From: Acidimicrobiales bacterium
GTDB lineage: Bacteria > Actinomycetota > Acidimicrobiia > Acidimicrobiales > JAUJNH01
DNA: 64,000 nucleotides
Direction of reading: 5' to 3'
Assembly (NCBI GenBank): GCA_030448245.1
Contig: JAUJNH010000004.1
Span: 248,001-312,000, forward strand
Under the pieces are notes generated by a model. It worked only from the letters and a program-made list of their open reading frames with translations. It searched no databases and was not told the DNA's origin. Position numbers and translations under genes: made by a program. This document shows positions 29,467-39,064 of the stretch, piece by piece (position 1 is the first letter of the stretch; each line of letters opens with the position of its first letter).

Positions 29467-31524
29467 TCAGTGGGCGGCCGGCCACGCCGGGTCCCGCTCG
29501 GCGTCGTAGGGACCGGAGGGCCGCGACACCGGCGCCGGCGCCGGCGCCTGGGCCGGCGTCGGGTAGCCGTGCTCGGGGCGGCCGTCGTGCCGCTTCCCGT
29601 CCGCCGGCGCCGGGGCGAACCGGGGGACCTGGAGCGGCTTGGAGCCGGCCGGGTGGACGGGCCGGCCGGCGGCGGCGTCGACCAGGCGGGCCACCTCGGC
29701 CCCGTCGATGGTCTCCTTCTCGAGCAGGGCGGCGGCCACGGCGTCGAGACCGGCCCGGTGCTCGCTGAGCAGCCGCAGCGAGCGCTCCTCGGCCGTCCGC
29801 AGGATCTTCTCGACCTCCTGGTCGATCACCCGGCTGGTGTCGTCCGAGTAGTCCTTGGTGTGGAGCAGGTCCTCACCGAGGAACACCTGGTCCTGCGACC
29901 CCCAGGCCATCGGGCCGATCCGCTCGCTCATCCCGAACTCGCGCACCATCCTCCTGGCCATCTCGGTGGCCTTCTGCAGGTCGTTGCCCGCTCCGGTCGA
30001 CAGCGACCCGATCACCAGACGCTCGGCGCAGCGGCCGCCCATCATCACGGCCAGCGAGTCCTCCAGGTGCTCGATCCAGTAGGTGTGGCGCTCCTCGAGC
30101 GGCAGCTGCTGGGTGGCGCCGAGGGCCATGCCGGTCGGCAGGATCGTGACCTTGTGGACCGGGTCGGCGTCGGCCAGGACGTAGGCGGTGACCGCATGGC
30201 CCCCCTCGTGGAAGGCGGTGGCCTCCTTCTCCTTGTCGCTCAGCATCACCGACTCGCGGCGCTGGCCCATCAGCACCCGGTCGCGGGCGGCCTCGAAGTC
30301 GGCCATGGCCACCTCGGAGGCCCCGCGGCGCACGGCGTGGAGCGCCGCCTCGTTGACGAGGTTGGCCAGGTCGGCGCCGGCCATGCCCGGGGTGCCCCGG
30401 GCCACGACGGCCAGGTCCACGTCGGGCCCGATGCGCTTGCCCTTGCAGTGGACCTCGAGGATCGGGAGCCGCTCGTTGAGGTCGGGCAGCGGCACCACGA
30501 TCTGGCGGTCGAAACGGCCGGGCCGGAGCAGGGCCGGGTCGAGCACGTCGGGCCGGTTCGTGGCGGCCAGGATCACGACGCCCTCGGACGTCTCGAAGCC
30601 GTCCATCTCGGAGAGCATCTGGTTCAGCGTCTGCTCGCGCTCGTCGTGGCCGCCGCCCAGGCCGGCGCCCCGCTTGCGCCCGATCGAGTCGATCTCGTCG
30701 AGGAAGATGATCGAAGGCGCCTGCTTGCGGGCCGTCTGGAACAGGTCCCGCACCCGCGAGGCGCCGACCCCCACGAACATCTCCATGAAGTCGGAGCCGG
30801 TCACCGACAGGAACGGCACCCCGGCCTCGCCAGCCACGGCCCGGGCCAGCAGCGTCTTGCCCGTGCCCGGCGGCCCCACCAGCAGCACGCCCTTCGGGAT
30901 CTTCGCCCCGATCTCCTTGAACGTGCTCGAGTTGCGCAGGAAGTCGACGACCTCGGTGATCTCCTGCTTGACGCCGGTGTAGCCGGCGACGTCGCCGAAG
31001 GTCGTCTTCGGCCGCTCGGTCGTGTACACCTTCGCCCGGCTCCGCCCGATCGACATCACCCCGCCCATCTGGCTCTGGGCCTTGCGGCCCATCCACACGT
31101 ACAGGCCGATGACGGCGCCGAGCATCAGCCCCAGCGGCAGGAGGGACAGCAGCGGGTTGGGGGAGGTGGTCCGGAACGAGACGTCGGCGCCGGAGTCGCG
31201 CAGCGCCTTGACGTCGCCCTCGATCGCCGGCTGCGGCCCGTCGCTGGCGAAGCGGGTCCCGTCGGCCAGCTCGCCCGTGATGCGACCGGACCCGTTGTTG
31301 ACGACGGCCTTGGCCACCTGGCGCTCGGGCACGAGCCGCCCGAGCAGCTCCGAGTAGCCGATGGTGCGGCGCCCGCCGTCGCCACCGCCCCTGGCCAGGA
31401 GGAGGGCCACCACGACCAGCAGCCCCAGGGCGACCGCGGCCCAGCGCCAGCCGGTCGACCGGGCCGGCGTGGACCCGAGCGGAGGTGGCCGGCTCGGGCG
31501 CAGGTCGTTGGGGACTCGGGCCAC
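29467..31524 (-). CDS. ftsH: ATP-dependent zinc metalloprotease FtsH
   Basis: 685 residues, a normal FtsH length. Two membrane segments (about residues 27-44 and 125-145) flank a small outer domain. The AAA module has Walker A GPPGTGKT (217-224) and Walker B FLDEID (274-279). The arginine-finger and second-region-of-homology motif [20 protein letters not shown] lies at about 321-340. The zinc site is HEGGH (439-443); most FtsH proteins have HEAGH, and Gly should be tolerated. It degrades misfolded membrane and some soluble proteins in a hexamer. The C-terminal ~60 residues are Pro/Ala-rich and likely disordered. GTG start, with TAACAT six bases upstream. Convergent with the thioredoxin-like gene. 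Confidence 0.96.
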   Translation of the reverse strand: MARVPNDLRPSRPPPLGSTPARSTGWRWAAVALGLLVVVALLLARGGGDGGRRTIGYSELLGRLVPERQVAKAVVNNGSGRITGELADGTRFASDGPQPAIEGDVKALRDSGADVSFRTTSPNPLLSLLPLGLMLGAVIGLYVWMGRKAQSQMGGVMSIGRSRAKVYTTERPKTTFGDVAGYTGVKQEITEVVDFLRNSSTFKEIGAKIPKGVLLVGPPGTGKTLLARAVAGEAGVPFLSVTGSDFMEMFVGVGASRVRDLFQTARKQAPSIIFLDEIDSIGRKRGAGLGGGHDEREQTLNQMLSEMDGFETSEGVVILAATNRPDVLDPALLRPGRFDRQIVVPLPDLNERLPILEVHCKGKRIGPDVDLAVVARGTPGMAGADLANLVNEAALHAVRRGASEVAMADFEAARDRVLMGQRRESVMLSDKEKEATAFHEGGHAVTAYVLADADPVHKVTILPTGMALGATQQLPLEERHTYWIEHLEDSLAVMMGGRCAERLVIGSLSTGAGNDLQKATEMARRMVREFGMSERIGPMAWGSQDQVFLGEDLLHTKDYSDDTSRVIDQEVEKILRTAEERSLRLLSEHRAGLDAVAAALLEKETIDGAEVARLVDAAAGRPVHPAGSKPLQVPRFAPAPADGKRHDGRPEHGYPTPAQAPAPAPVSRPSGPYDAERDPAWPAAH

Positions 31525-31530
31525 GGGCCG

Positions 31531-31536
31531 ATGTTA
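31531..31536 (-). promoter_or_regulatory. -10-like TAACAT before ftsH
   Basis: TAACAT on the minus strand, six bases before the GTG at 31524. Confidence 0.45.
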
Positions 31537-31609
31537 GGCGCCGCCCCCTGCGCCAAAGGCGTCTTCGGCGGCGCCGCAACCATCCACGGCCGCCGGCCGG
31601 CCGCCGGCC

Positions 31610-31615
31610 TATCGT
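31610..31615 (+). promoter_or_regulatory. -10-like TATCGT before the DUF3499 gene
   Basis: TATCGT ends seven bases before the GTG at 31623. Confidence 0.45.
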
Positions 31616-31622
31616 GAGGATC

Positions 31623-31844
31623 GTGGCCGACCCGATGCGGTGCTGCAAGCCCGGTTGCGGGGGTCCCACCGCGGCCCGGCTCACCTACGACCACGCTGGC
31701 GCCACCGCCTGGGTCGACGATCCCGGCGGCGACGGCGGATGGTCGCTCTGCGCCCGCCACGCCGACCGGCTGGGCCTGCCCAAGGGCTGGACGATGGTCG
31801 ATCGGCGGGTCGCGCGCCCCGCTCGCGCCCTGATGGCCTCCTGA
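31623..31844 (+). CDS. DUF3499 family zinc-ribbon-like protein
   Basis: 73 residues. CCKPGC near the N-terminus and LCARHADR later give a CxxxC ... CxxH-type set of metal ligands, with ARLTYDHAGATAWV between. I recognise this as DUF3499 (Rv3258c-like), which in mycobacteria sits near manB, the PGI/PMI-like gene and sahH. All of those types are found further along this window. No biochemical role is known. GTG start at 31623 fits the TATCGT box; the ATG at 31635 is an alternative. Confidence 0.8.
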   Translation: MADPMRCCKPGCGGPTAARLTYDHAGATAWVDDPGGDGGWSLCARHADRLGLPKGWTMVDRRVARPARALMAS

Positions 31845-31864
31845 GGTTCCCCCACCCGGGGCCA

Positions 31865-31870
31865 TACCCT
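31865..31870 (+). promoter_or_regulatory. -10-like TACCCT before the CPBP gene
   Basis: TACCCT ends six bases before the ATG at 31877. Confidence 0.4.
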
Positions 31871-31876
31871 GAGGTG

Positions 31877-32668
31877 ATGGTCGCACCAGCCGATGCCGGG
31901 GCCGAGGTCGCGCCTGCGCCCGAGCCCGAGCCCGAGCTCCGGGGTCCTGCGGCTCGCCGGCTCGGGTGGGCCGGCCTGGGCGTCTTCGCCGGCTCCTTCC
32001 TCGTCGCCCTGCTGGCCGCCTCCAGCCTCGGCCTGGCCTGGGCCGGGGCCCGGGGGCTCGATCAGGCCGAGGTGCCACGGGACCTCGGCTTCGCCGTCCT
32101 CACCTCGGTGGGGCTGTGGGTCGGGTTCCTCGGCCTGCCCCTCCTGTGGTCCCGGTGGGCGGGCGGCCCCGTGCGCCTCCTCGGCCTGCGGGCCCGATGG
32201 GTCGACCTCCCCCTGGGGCTGGCCGTCGGGCTCGGCTCGACCCTCGTGACGTTCGTCGTCTCGTCCATCGCCCTCAGCGACCAGGAGCTGGAGGCGCTCG
32301 AGTCCAAGGCCCGCGAGACCGTCGACCGGGCCTCCGGGCCGGCGGCAGCCGCCCTCCTCGTCCTGGTGCTGTGCGTGGCGACCCCCCTCGCCGAGGAGGT
32401 CTTCTTCCGCGGCCTGCTGTTCCGGTCGCTCCACCGCGTTGCCGGCCTCGTCGTTGCCGTGCCGCTGGCCGGCCTGGTCTTCGGGCTGGTGCACTACGAC
32501 CCCGACCCGGTCCCTGCGGTCGTCGTGGCGGTCCAGCTCGGCCTCCTGGCCCTGTTCGGCATGGCCCTGTGCGTCCTCGTCCACCGCACCGGCCGGCTGG
32601 CAGCCGGCATCGTGGCCCACGCGGCCTTCAACTCGGTGACCGTTCTCAGCATCCTCGCCCAGCGTTGA
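31877..32668 (+). CDS. CPBP family intramembrane metalloprotease
   Basis: 263 residues with about seven hydrophobic segments. The family motifs are in order: EEVFFRGLLFR (motif 1), FGLVHYD (motif 2 His) and HAAFNSV (motif 3 His and Asn). This is the catalytic set of the CAAX-processing/bacteriocin-processing (CPBP, ABI) glutamic-type intramembrane proteases. The substrate is unknown; in other bacteria members modify exported peptides or signal proteins. It follows the DUF3499 gene by 32 bases and has its own TACCCT box. The first ~35 residues (Ala/Pro/Glu-rich) are likely disordered in the cytoplasm. Confidence 0.88.
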   Translation: MVAPADAGAEVAPAPEPEPELRGPAARRLGWAGLGVFAGSFLVALLAASSLGLAWAGARGLDQAEVPRDLGFAVLTSVGLWVGFLGLPLLWSRWAGGPVRLLGLRARWVDLPLGLAVGLGSTLVTFVVSSIALSDQELEALESKARETVDRASGPAAAALLVLVLCVATPLAEEVFFRGLLFRSLHRVAGLVVAVPLAGLVFGLVHYDPDPVPAVVVAVQLGLLALFGMALCVLVHRTGRLAAGIVAHAAFNSVTVLSILAQR

Positions 32669-32715
32669 GCGGCGCTGACACCGCCAGAGCGGCGGCGGTG
32701 CGCCAGGATGGGCCG

Positions 32716-35676
32716 GTGCCCCGCAGGACCCGCGGCCTGCAGCCGCCCACGACCCGGCAGCTCGTCACGCTCGCCAACGTCGCCGTCGTCGTCTGCTGCT
32801 GCGTCTTCGTCTGGCTGCACCTGGAGCCCCACCTGCTGCTGCGCAACACCACGCCGGCTGGCGGCGACATGGGCGCCCACGTCTGGGGCCCGGCCTACCT
32901 GCGCGACACGCTGCTGGCCGATGGCCGGCTCACGGGCTGGACCATGGACTGGTACGCAGGCTTCCCGGCGCTCACCTTCTACTTCCCCCTGCCGAGCCTG
33001 TTCATCGCCCTCCTGAGCTACCTGGTGCCCTACGGCATCGCCTTCAAGCTCGTCACCGTCCTGGGCCTCGTCAGCCTGCCGGCGGCGGCGGCGGCCTTCG
33101 GGGCCCTCAGCGGGATGCGCAGGCCCTACCCGGCCTGCCTGGCCGTGGCCACCGTCCCCTTCCTGTTCGACCGGGGCTGGACGATCTACGGCGGGAACGT
33201 GGGCAGCACCCTGGCCGGCGAGTTCTCGTTCTCGATCAGCCTGTCGTTCGCCCTGCTCTTCCTCGGCGTGCTGGCCAGGAGCCTCGACACCGGCAAGCAC
33301 CGGGGCTGGGCCATCGTGCTGCTCGGCTTCACGGTCCTCTGCCACATCCTCCCGACGATCTTCGCCATCGTCGCAGCCGTCGTGATGGTGCTCATCAAGC
33401 CGCAGGTGAAGCGCTTCGCCGTGGCCGCCACCGTGGGGGTGCTCGGCATGGCCCTGGCCGGGTTCTGGCTGTTGCCGTTCGCCGTGCGGCTCCCGTTCAC
33501 GAACGACATGGGCTGGGAGAAGATCGAGCGGTACGGGCTGCCGCTGTTCGGGCGGTCGCTGGGCGGCGTCGAGGAGGCGCTCCTCTGGCTGTCGGTGCCG
33601 GTGGCGGTCGCCATCGCCACCTTCACCGCCGCGGTCCTGCGCTACCGCTGGTACCTGGCCGTCAGTGCCGCCCTGGGGGTTGGGGCGTTGATGGCCGGGC
33701 TGGGGACCAGCGACCCCATCGTCCAGGCCCTCGACCAGACCGGGACCGATGCCGACCTGACGGCGGTGGGCCAGAGCGGCCTCGACCCGCTGGCCCTGCG
33801 CTGGCTGTTCTATGCCGCCGTCGCCGGCGCCCTCGTCTCGCTCCTGCGGGGCCGGCGGATCGGGACCATCCTCACCTACACCGCGGCGATGGCCGCCCTC
33901 GGCTTCCGGTTCATGCCGGGCCCCAGCGCGGTCGACCCCAACGCCGCGGGCAAGCTGTGGAACGCCCGGATGCTGCCGTTCTGGTACCTGTGCCTCTACC
34001 TCCTCGCCGCCTGCCTGGTGGCCGAGATCGCCCTCGGGCTCATCGCGCTGTGGCGACGGTTCAACCCCTCCCTCGGCCCGGCTTCCACCGCGCAGGCCCA
34101 GGAGCACGCCCGGCAGGCTCGGATGCTCGCCTACCTCAGCACGGCCATGGGGCTGCGGGGTGGTCCGAGCCTGCACCTCGTGGCCGACTCGCTCGACCTG
34201 CGGGCCGACGACGTGCGCGAACGGGCCGCGAGCTACCGCGCCGTCCCCCAGATCCTGGTCCCCACCATCGCCGCCTTTGTTGTGCTGGGCTGGGTGGCCC
34301 TCCCGTTCGGTCACTCCTGGCTCGACCAGCCCAGGCTCGGGCTCGACCTGAACGCGACCTCCACCTACATCGACGACTGGGCCAAGTGGAACTACGTCGG
34401 CTACGAGGGGACCGGTGACGGTCCGGAGCGGACCGGCGAAAAGGCGCGCAAGGCCGAGTACTTCGACGTCGTCAACACCATGAAGCGGGTGGGCCTCGAT
34501 CGGGGCTGCGGCCGGGCCATGTGGGAGTACGAACCCGAGCTCGACGCCATGGGGACGCCGATGGCCCTCATGCTCCTGCCGTACTGGACCGACAGCTGCA
34601 TCGGGTCCTCGGAGGGGCTCTACTTCGAGTCGTCCCCCACCACCGCCGCCCACTTCATGAAAGCAGGATCGGTGTCGAAGACGCCCTCGAACCCGCAGCG
34701 CGGCCTGCCCTACACCGCGCTCGACCTGAAGGGGGTCGGGATCCCGCGCATGCAGCTGATGGGCGACCGGTACTACATGGCGATCTCACCTGAGGCCCAG
34801 GCCCAGGCCGACGCCGACGACCGCCTCGACCTGGTCGTCGAGACCCAGCCCCACCAGGTGCGCTACGGCGACGTCGTCGAGGACCGCACCTGGAAGGTGT
34901 ACGAGGTGCAGGGGTCGGACCTGGTCCAGCCGCTCACCACCAACCCCGTGGTGCTGCGGGGCGTGCCCAACGCGGAGCGGGCGTGGAAGGCGCTGGCCAT
35001 GCGGGGCTGGTTCGCCGACCCGGCCCGCAGCGACGTCCTGCTCGCCACCGACGGCCCGGCGGGCTGGGCCCGGGTCTCGCCCCCGCCGGCCGACCCCGCC
35101 GACCCCGATCCCGAGGAGCGCTTCCGCCGCCTGGGCGCCGAGACCCCGCTGCCCACCCAGCCCGTCGAGCGGCCGCCGGTGGTCACCGGGGTCCGCACCG
35201 ACCACAGCTCGCTCGAGTTCGACGTCGACCAGGTCGGCAAGCCGGTCCTCGTCAAGGTGTCGTACTTCCCCAACTGGAGGGTGAAGGGTGCCGACGGGCC
35301 CTACCGGGTCACCCCCAACCTCATGGTCGTGATCCCGACCAGCAACCACGTCGAGCTGTCCTACGGCTACACCTGGGCGGAAGGCCTGGGCTGGGCGCTC
35401 ACGCTGGGGGCGCTGGCCGGCGCCGTGGCGCTCAACCGGCGCCGGGCCGACACCGGACCGCTGGCCTGGCGCCCGCGGTGGCGACTGTCGCCGGCCGGTG
35501 GCGACGAGCCGCCCGGCCCGGCCCCGGAGCCGGCGCTGGCCCCGGGAAGCGACGGTGCCGAGCAGGAGCGGGAGCTGGTGCCCGTGGGCTCAGGGCCGCT
35601 CGAGCCACAGGGCGACCCGGAGGCGCACGAGCCCCGCGAGCGTCCGGGGGATGCGGCGGGCGATCGGGGTCCGTGA
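32716..35676 (+). CDS. Large membrane protein, PTPS-related / YfhO-like
   Basis: 986 residues. The first hydrophobic helix is followed by AGGDMGAHVWGPAYLRDTLL and WYAGFPALTFYFPLPSLF. This loop pattern (acidic residue, His, then a WxxGxPxxxYYPL-like stretch) is one I recall from the membrane domain named for 6-pyruvoyl-tetrahydropterin-synthase-related proteins and from YfhO-type GT-C-like proteins. About 11 helices are followed by a large soluble domain (residues ~560-870), one last helix and an acidic tail. A glycosyltransferase-like role outside the membrane is inferred. The GTG at 32716 lacks a TANNNT box. Its last 87 bases overlap the convergent GT2 gene. Confidence 0.8.
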   Translation: MPRRTRGLQPPTTRQLVTLANVAVVVCCCVFVWLHLEPHLLLRNTTPAGGDMGAHVWGPAYLRDTLLADGRLTGWTMDWYAGFPALTFYFPLPSLFIALLSYLVPYGIAFKLVTVLGLVSLPAAAAAFGALSGMRRPYPACLAVATVPFLFDRGWTIYGGNVGSTLAGEFSFSISLSFALLFLGVLARSLDTGKHRGWAIVLLGFTVLCHILPTIFAIVAAVVMVLIKPQVKRFAVAATVGVLGMALAGFWLLPFAVRLPFTNDMGWEKIERYGLPLFGRSLGGVEEALLWLSVPVAVAIATFTAAVLRYRWYLAVSAALGVGALMAGLGTSDPIVQALDQTGTDADLTAVGQSGLDPLALRWLFYAAVAGALVSLLRGRRIGTILTYTAAMAALGFRFMPGPSAVDPNAAGKLWNARMLPFWYLCLYLLAACLVAEIALGLIALWRRFNPSLGPASTAQAQEHARQARMLAYLSTAMGLRGGPSLHLVADSLDLRADDVRERAASYRAVPQILVPTIAAFVVLGWVALPFGHSWLDQPRLGLDLNATSTYIDDWAKWNYVGYEGTGDGPERTGEKARKAEYFDVVNTMKRVGLDRGCGRAMWEYEPELDAMGTPMALMLLPYWTDSCIGSSEGLYFESSPTTAAHFMKAGSVSKTPSNPQRGLPYTALDLKGVGIPRMQLMGDRYYMAISPEAQAQADADDRLDLVVETQPHQVRYGDVVEDRTWKVYEVQGSDLVQPLTTNPVVLRGVPNAERAWKALAMRGWFADPARSDVLLATDGPAGWARVSPPPADPADPDPEERFRRLGAETPLPTQPVERPPVVTGVRTDHSSLEFDVDQVGKPVLVKVSYFPNWRVKGADGPYRVTPNLMVVIPTSNHVELSYGYTWAEGLGWALTLGALAGAVALNRRRADTGPLAWRPRWRLSPAGGDEPPGPAPEPALAPGSDGAEQERELVPVGSGPLEPQGDPEAHEPRERPGDAAGDRGP

Positions 35677-36411
35677 CGGGCGCAGCTCCTCTACCGTGAC
35701 CGGGAGCTCGGCGGTGGGCAGCCCGGCCCGCTCGGCCCGGAGCACCAGCTCGGTGTCGAACAGGTCCGTCCCGAATCTGCAGGCGGCGACCAGCGGGAGG
35801 AGGGGCAGCCGCCGCATGGCCTTCATCCCGTGGGTGTCGCTGACCCGGAGCCGGAAGCCGTAGCGGAGGACCAGCGAGAAGACGGCCGTCACCAGGCGCC
35901 GGGGGATGGCCCGCTCGTCCTGGGCTCCCGCCCCCCGCTTGGAGCCCACCACGATGACGGGGCCGGCGTCGGCGGTCACCGCGGCGACGGCTGCGTCGAG
36001 GAAGTCGAGGTCGGTGTAGTCGACGTCGAAGTTGACGACGACCGTCCCGGTGGCGGCCAGGAAGCCGCCGCGCAGGGCCCGCCCGTAGTCCGCTTCGGGA
36101 GCGCTGAGGAAGCGGACCTCGTCCACGTCCTCGGCCAGAGCGTCGGCGATGGCGGCCGTCCGGTCACTGCTTCCGTTCTCGGCGATGATCACCTCGAACG
36201 GGAGCGACCGGTCGCGGAGGCCGTCGACCACGGCGTGCACCGCCTTGTCGAGGAGGTCCTCCTCGTTGTGCGCGGGCATCACGATCGACAGCTCGGCTTC
36301 CGGCACTGGTGCTCCATCCTTGCCGACCAACCTGGCCAACAGCCAGCGGTCGGCACCCGATCGGAGCGGCCGGCCTCGCTCGCCGTCCTGCCCGCTGACT
36401 AGGGTCAACAC
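35590..36411 (-). CDS. GT2 glycosyltransferase, dolichyl-phosphate-sugar synthase-like
   Basis: About 273 residues. The GT-A start SIVMPAHNEEDLLDKAV lies near residue 43, then VIIAENGSSDRTAAIAD and NFDVDYTDLDFLDAAV, the DXD-type metal site, followed by GSKRGAGAQDERAIPRR, a pattern close to DPM1-like polyprenyl-phosphate sugar transferases. It may charge a lipid carrier with mannose or another sugar for the GT-C-like proteins encoded around it. The start is not sure: TTG at 36441 overlaps the divergent manB start, GTG at 36411 does not, so I use the latter. Its 3' part overlaps the convergent membrane-protein gene by 87 bases. Confidence 0.85.
   Translation of the reverse strand: MLTLVSGQDGERGRPLRSGADRWLLARLVGKDGAPVPEAELSIVMPAHNEEDLLDKAVHAVVDGLRDRSLPFEVIIAENGSSDRTAAIADALAEDVDEVRFLSAPEADYGRALRGGFLAATGTVVVNFDVDYTDLDFLDAAVAAVTADAGPVIVVGSKRGAGAQDERAIPRRLVTAVFSLVLRYGFRLRVSDTHGMKAMRRLPLLPLVAACRFGTDLFDTELVLRAERAGLPTAELPVTVEELRPSRTPIARRIPRTLAGLVRLRVALWLERP
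36400..36405 (+). promoter_or_regulatory. -10-like TAGGGT before manB
   Basis: TAGGGT ends ten bases before the manB ATG at 36416. Confidence 0.45.
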
Positions 36412-36415
36412 CGAG

Positions 36416-37768
36416 ATGCTGCCCCTCGATCCGATCTTCAAGGCCTACGACATCCGGGGGACGGTGCCAGAGCAGCTCGACGCCGAGGTGGCCCGTGCCG
36501 TCGGCGCTGCGTTCGCCGCCTTCACCGCGGCGTCCCGGGTCGTCGTCGGCCGTGACATGCGGCCGTCGGGCACAGATCTCGTCGAAGCGTTCACCGACGG
36601 CGTGCTCGACCAGGGCGTCGACGTCGTCGACCTGGGCCTGGCCTCCACCGACTACCTGTACTACGCGGCGGGCAACCTCGACGCCCCCGGCGCCATGTTC
36701 ACGGCCAGCCACAACCCCGCGAAGTACAACGGCATCAAGCTGTGCCTGTCGGGAGCCCGCCCGGTCGGCCAGGACACCGGACTGGCCGACATCAAGGAGT
36801 CGGCGGCCGACGGCGGACCGCCCTCCTCCGGCAGGCGGGGCAGCCGCACCGAGCAGGACCTCCTGCCGGCGTTCGGCGATCACGTCCGCGGGTTCTTCGG
36901 CTCCGGCCCGATCCGTCCCCTCAAGATCGTGGCCGACTGCGCCAACGGCATGGGCGGGCTCATCGCCCCGATGGTGTTCGGCGAGCTGTCCTTCGAGGTC
37001 GAGTACCTGTACCCCGAGCTCGACGGCACCTTCCCGAACCACCCCGCCGACCCGATCAACCCGGAAAACATCGTCGACCTGCAGGCGCGGGTCAGGCAGA
37101 CGGGCGCCGACCTGGGGCTCGCCTTTGACGGTGACGCCGACCGCGTCTTCCTGGTGGACGACGAGGGGGTCGGGGTCAGCGGCTCCACCACCACCGCCCT
37201 GGTGGCCGCCGCGCTCCTCGACCGCAACGGTGGCAGCGGCACCGTGATCTACAACCTGATCTGCTCGAAGTCGGTGCCCGAGGTGATCGAGGAGCACGGC
37301 GGCACGCCCCTGCGCAGCCGGGTGGGCCACAGCTTCATCAAGACGACGATGGCCGACAGCGGCGCCATCTTCGGGGGTGAGCACTCAGGCCACTACTACT
37401 TCGCCGACAACTACCGGGCCGACTCGGGGATCATCGCGACGATGGTCATCCTCGGGGTGCTCTGCGAGGGCGACGTCCCGATGTCCCAGCTGCGCAAGCC
37501 CTTCGAGCGCTACGCCTCCAGCGGCGAGATCAACAGCGAGGTCGACGACCCGAAGGCCACCCTGGAGGCGGTCGAGCCCAAGCTGGCCGAGCTGCCGGAC
37601 GCCACCGTCGACCACCTGGACGGCCTCACCGTCGACTGCGGCGAGTGGTGGGTCAACCTGCGCCCGTCGAACACCGAGCCCCTCCTGCGCTGCAACCTCG
37701 AGGCCGCCGACGAGGCCATGTGCAAGGAGAAGACCGAGCTCGTCCTCAACTTGGTCAAGGAGGCGTGA
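36416..37768 (+). CDS. manB: Phosphomannomutase/phosphoglucomutase
   Basis: 450 residues with the full alpha-D-phosphohexomutase set: FKAYDIRG near residue 7, the active-site serine loop TASHNPAKYNGIK (~100-112), the metal site DGDADRVFLVD (~240-250), the sugar loop GGEHSGHYYF (~320) and the C-terminal phosphate loop RPSNTEPLLR (~418). It interconverts mannose-6-P and mannose-1-P (and perhaps the glucose forms), feeding GDP-mannose for gmd and for lipid-linked mannose. The two genes after it, Trm112-like and PGI/PMI-like, share its strand and overlap or nearly touch, so this is an operon that resembles the mycobacterial Rv3257c-Rv3256c region. Confidence 0.95.
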   Translation: MLPLDPIFKAYDIRGTVPEQLDAEVARAVGAAFAAFTAASRVVVGRDMRPSGTDLVEAFTDGVLDQGVDVVDLGLASTDYLYYAAGNLDAPGAMFTASHNPAKYNGIKLCLSGARPVGQDTGLADIKESAADGGPPSSGRRGSRTEQDLLPAFGDHVRGFFGSGPIRPLKIVADCANGMGGLIAPMVFGELSFEVEYLYPELDGTFPNHPADPINPENIVDLQARVRQTGADLGLAFDGDADRVFLVDDEGVGVSGSTTTALVAAALLDRNGGSGTVIYNLICSKSVPEVIEEHGGTPLRSRVGHSFIKTTMADSGAIFGGEHSGHYYFADNYRADSGIIATMVILGVLCEGDVPMSQLRKPFERYASSGEINSEVDDPKATLEAVEPKLAELPDATVDHLDGLTVDCGEWWVNLRPSNTEPLLRCNLEAADEAMCKEKTELVLNLVKEA

Positions 37769-38004
37769 TGGCGCTCGACCCGCTGCTCCTCGACATCCTG
37801 GCCTGTCCCGAGGACAAGGGCCCTCTCCTCTACTTCGAGGACGAGGACAGCCTCTACAACCCGCGGCTCAAGCGCCGCTACCCGATACGGAGCGGCATCC
37901 CGGTCATGCTCCTCGACGAGGCCGAGCAGGTCGACGACGCCGAGCACGAGCGCCTGATGGCCAAGGCCGAGACCGAGGGCGTCCCGCCCACCTTCGAAGC
38001 CTGA
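37768..38004 (+). CDS. Trm112-like (UPF0434) small protein
   Basis: 78 residues. LDILACPEDKGPLLYF near the N-terminus and RRYPIRSGIPVMLLDEAE match the Trm112/YcaR-like fold. Only one Cys is visible (ACPED), so the zinc-binding form is not present. In other organisms Trm112-type proteins activate methyltransferases, but bacterial members of this type have no settled role. The ATG overlaps the manB TGA by one base, so it is coupled to manB. Confidence 0.85.
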   Translation: MALDPLLLDILACPEDKGPLLYFEDEDSLYNPRLKRRYPIRSGIPVMLLDEAEQVDDAEHERLMAKAETEGVPPTFEA

Positions 38005-38009
38005 CGCCT

Positions 38010-39035
38010 GTGCCCCGCCTCGACACCCTGGGCCTGTGGGACGCCACGCTGGGCCTGCCCGAGCAGGTGGCCGAGGCCATCATCCCGCCCGACAGCCTCG
38101 ACCTCCCCTCGGCCGAGAGCATCGAGCACGTCGTCGTCGTCGGCTCTGGCCCCGGCGGGCTCGCCGGTGATGCCGTCATCGCCGCTGCGGGGGCGCTCCT
38201 GCCGCTGCCGGTGGTGGTGGTCCGCTCGTATGTCATGCCGCCGTTCGTGAGCCGGGCCACGCTCGTCTTCGCCCTCTCGGTCGACGGTGAGACCGAAGAG
38301 GTGCTGGAGGCGGCGCAGGAGGCCGCCCTGGCCGGCGGGACCGTCGTCGGCGTCAGCGGCCCGGGCCGCCTGGCCGCCCTGTGCCGCGAGTGGGGCTCGC
38401 CGCTGGTGTCCCTGCCGCCGGACCTGCCGCCGGCTCGCGCCGTCATCGGGGACCTGCTCGTCCCCACGCTCTGCCTGCTCGAGGACGTCGGCCTGTTCCC
38501 CGGCGCCCGGTCGTGGGTGTACAGCGCCGTCGAGCAGCTGCTGCGCCGCCGGGACAAGCTCGCCCGGCCGGGCAACGACATGGAGGCGCTGGCCCGCCGC
38601 ATCGGCCGCACCTTCCCGGTGGCCCACGGGGGCGGCAACATCGGTGACGTGGCCGCCCACCGGTTCAAGAGCCAGGTGAACGCCAACGCCAAGTCGCCGG
38701 CCTTCTTCGCCACCCACCCCGACCTGGCCTACGACGAGCTTCTCGGCTGGGGCCAGCACGGCGACGTCACCCGCCAGCTCCTCACGCTGGTCGACTTCCG
38801 CCACGACGAGGAGCACCCCCAGGTGGCCCGCCGGTTCGACCTGGTGGCCGAGCACATGGGCGAGGTGGTGGCCGGGATGGAGGAGGTGCGGGCCGAGGGC
38901 GAAGGCGACCTGGCCCAGCTCCTGGACCTCGTGTTCCAGGGCGACGTGTGCTCGCTGCACCTGGCCCAGCAGGAGGGGCTCGACCCCGGGCCGGCGCCGG
39001 CGGTCGACCACCTGGTGACGGCCCTGCGGGCCTGA
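38010..39035 (+). CDS. SIS-domain bifunctional phosphoglucose/phosphomannose isomerase-like protein
   Basis: 341 residues. The N-terminal SIS-like part has VVVVGSGPGGLAGDAV in the sugar-phosphate loop position, then RATLVFALSVDGETEEVLEA. The C-terminal half has KSQVNANAKSPAFFATHPD and DFRHDEEHPQVARRF, which match the C-terminal domain of the bacterial PGI/PMI enzymes. It should interconvert fructose-6-P with glucose-6-P and/or mannose-6-P and so supply ManB. The SIS glycine loop reads SGPGG where characterised enzymes have SGxS-type residues, so activity could be weakened; the mycobacterial homologue Rv3256c is likewise unproven. GTG start, five bases after the Trm112-like stop. Confidence 0.82.
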   Translation: MPRLDTLGLWDATLGLPEQVAEAIIPPDSLDLPSAESIEHVVVVGSGPGGLAGDAVIAAAGALLPLPVVVVRSYVMPPFVSRATLVFALSVDGETEEVLEAAQEAALAGGTVVGVSGPGRLAALCREWGSPLVSLPPDLPPARAVIGDLLVPTLCLLEDVGLFPGARSWVYSAVEQLLRRRDKLARPGNDMEALARRIGRTFPVAHGGGNIGDVAAHRFKSQVNANAKSPAFFATHPDLAYDELLGWGQHGDVTRQLLTLVDFRHDEEHPQVARRFDLVAEHMGEVVAGMEEVRAEGEGDLAQLLDLVFQGDVCSLHLAQQEGLDPGPAPAVDHLVTALRA

Positions 39036-39064
39036 GCCTGCAGGTTCGCGGCCCCCGGAGGCGC

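Noticed and set aside
29470-31617. A 715-codon frame antisense to ftsH
   Set aside because: FtsH on the minus strand has all motifs. The antisense product is repetitive and Gly/His/Val-rich, a known effect of high GC.
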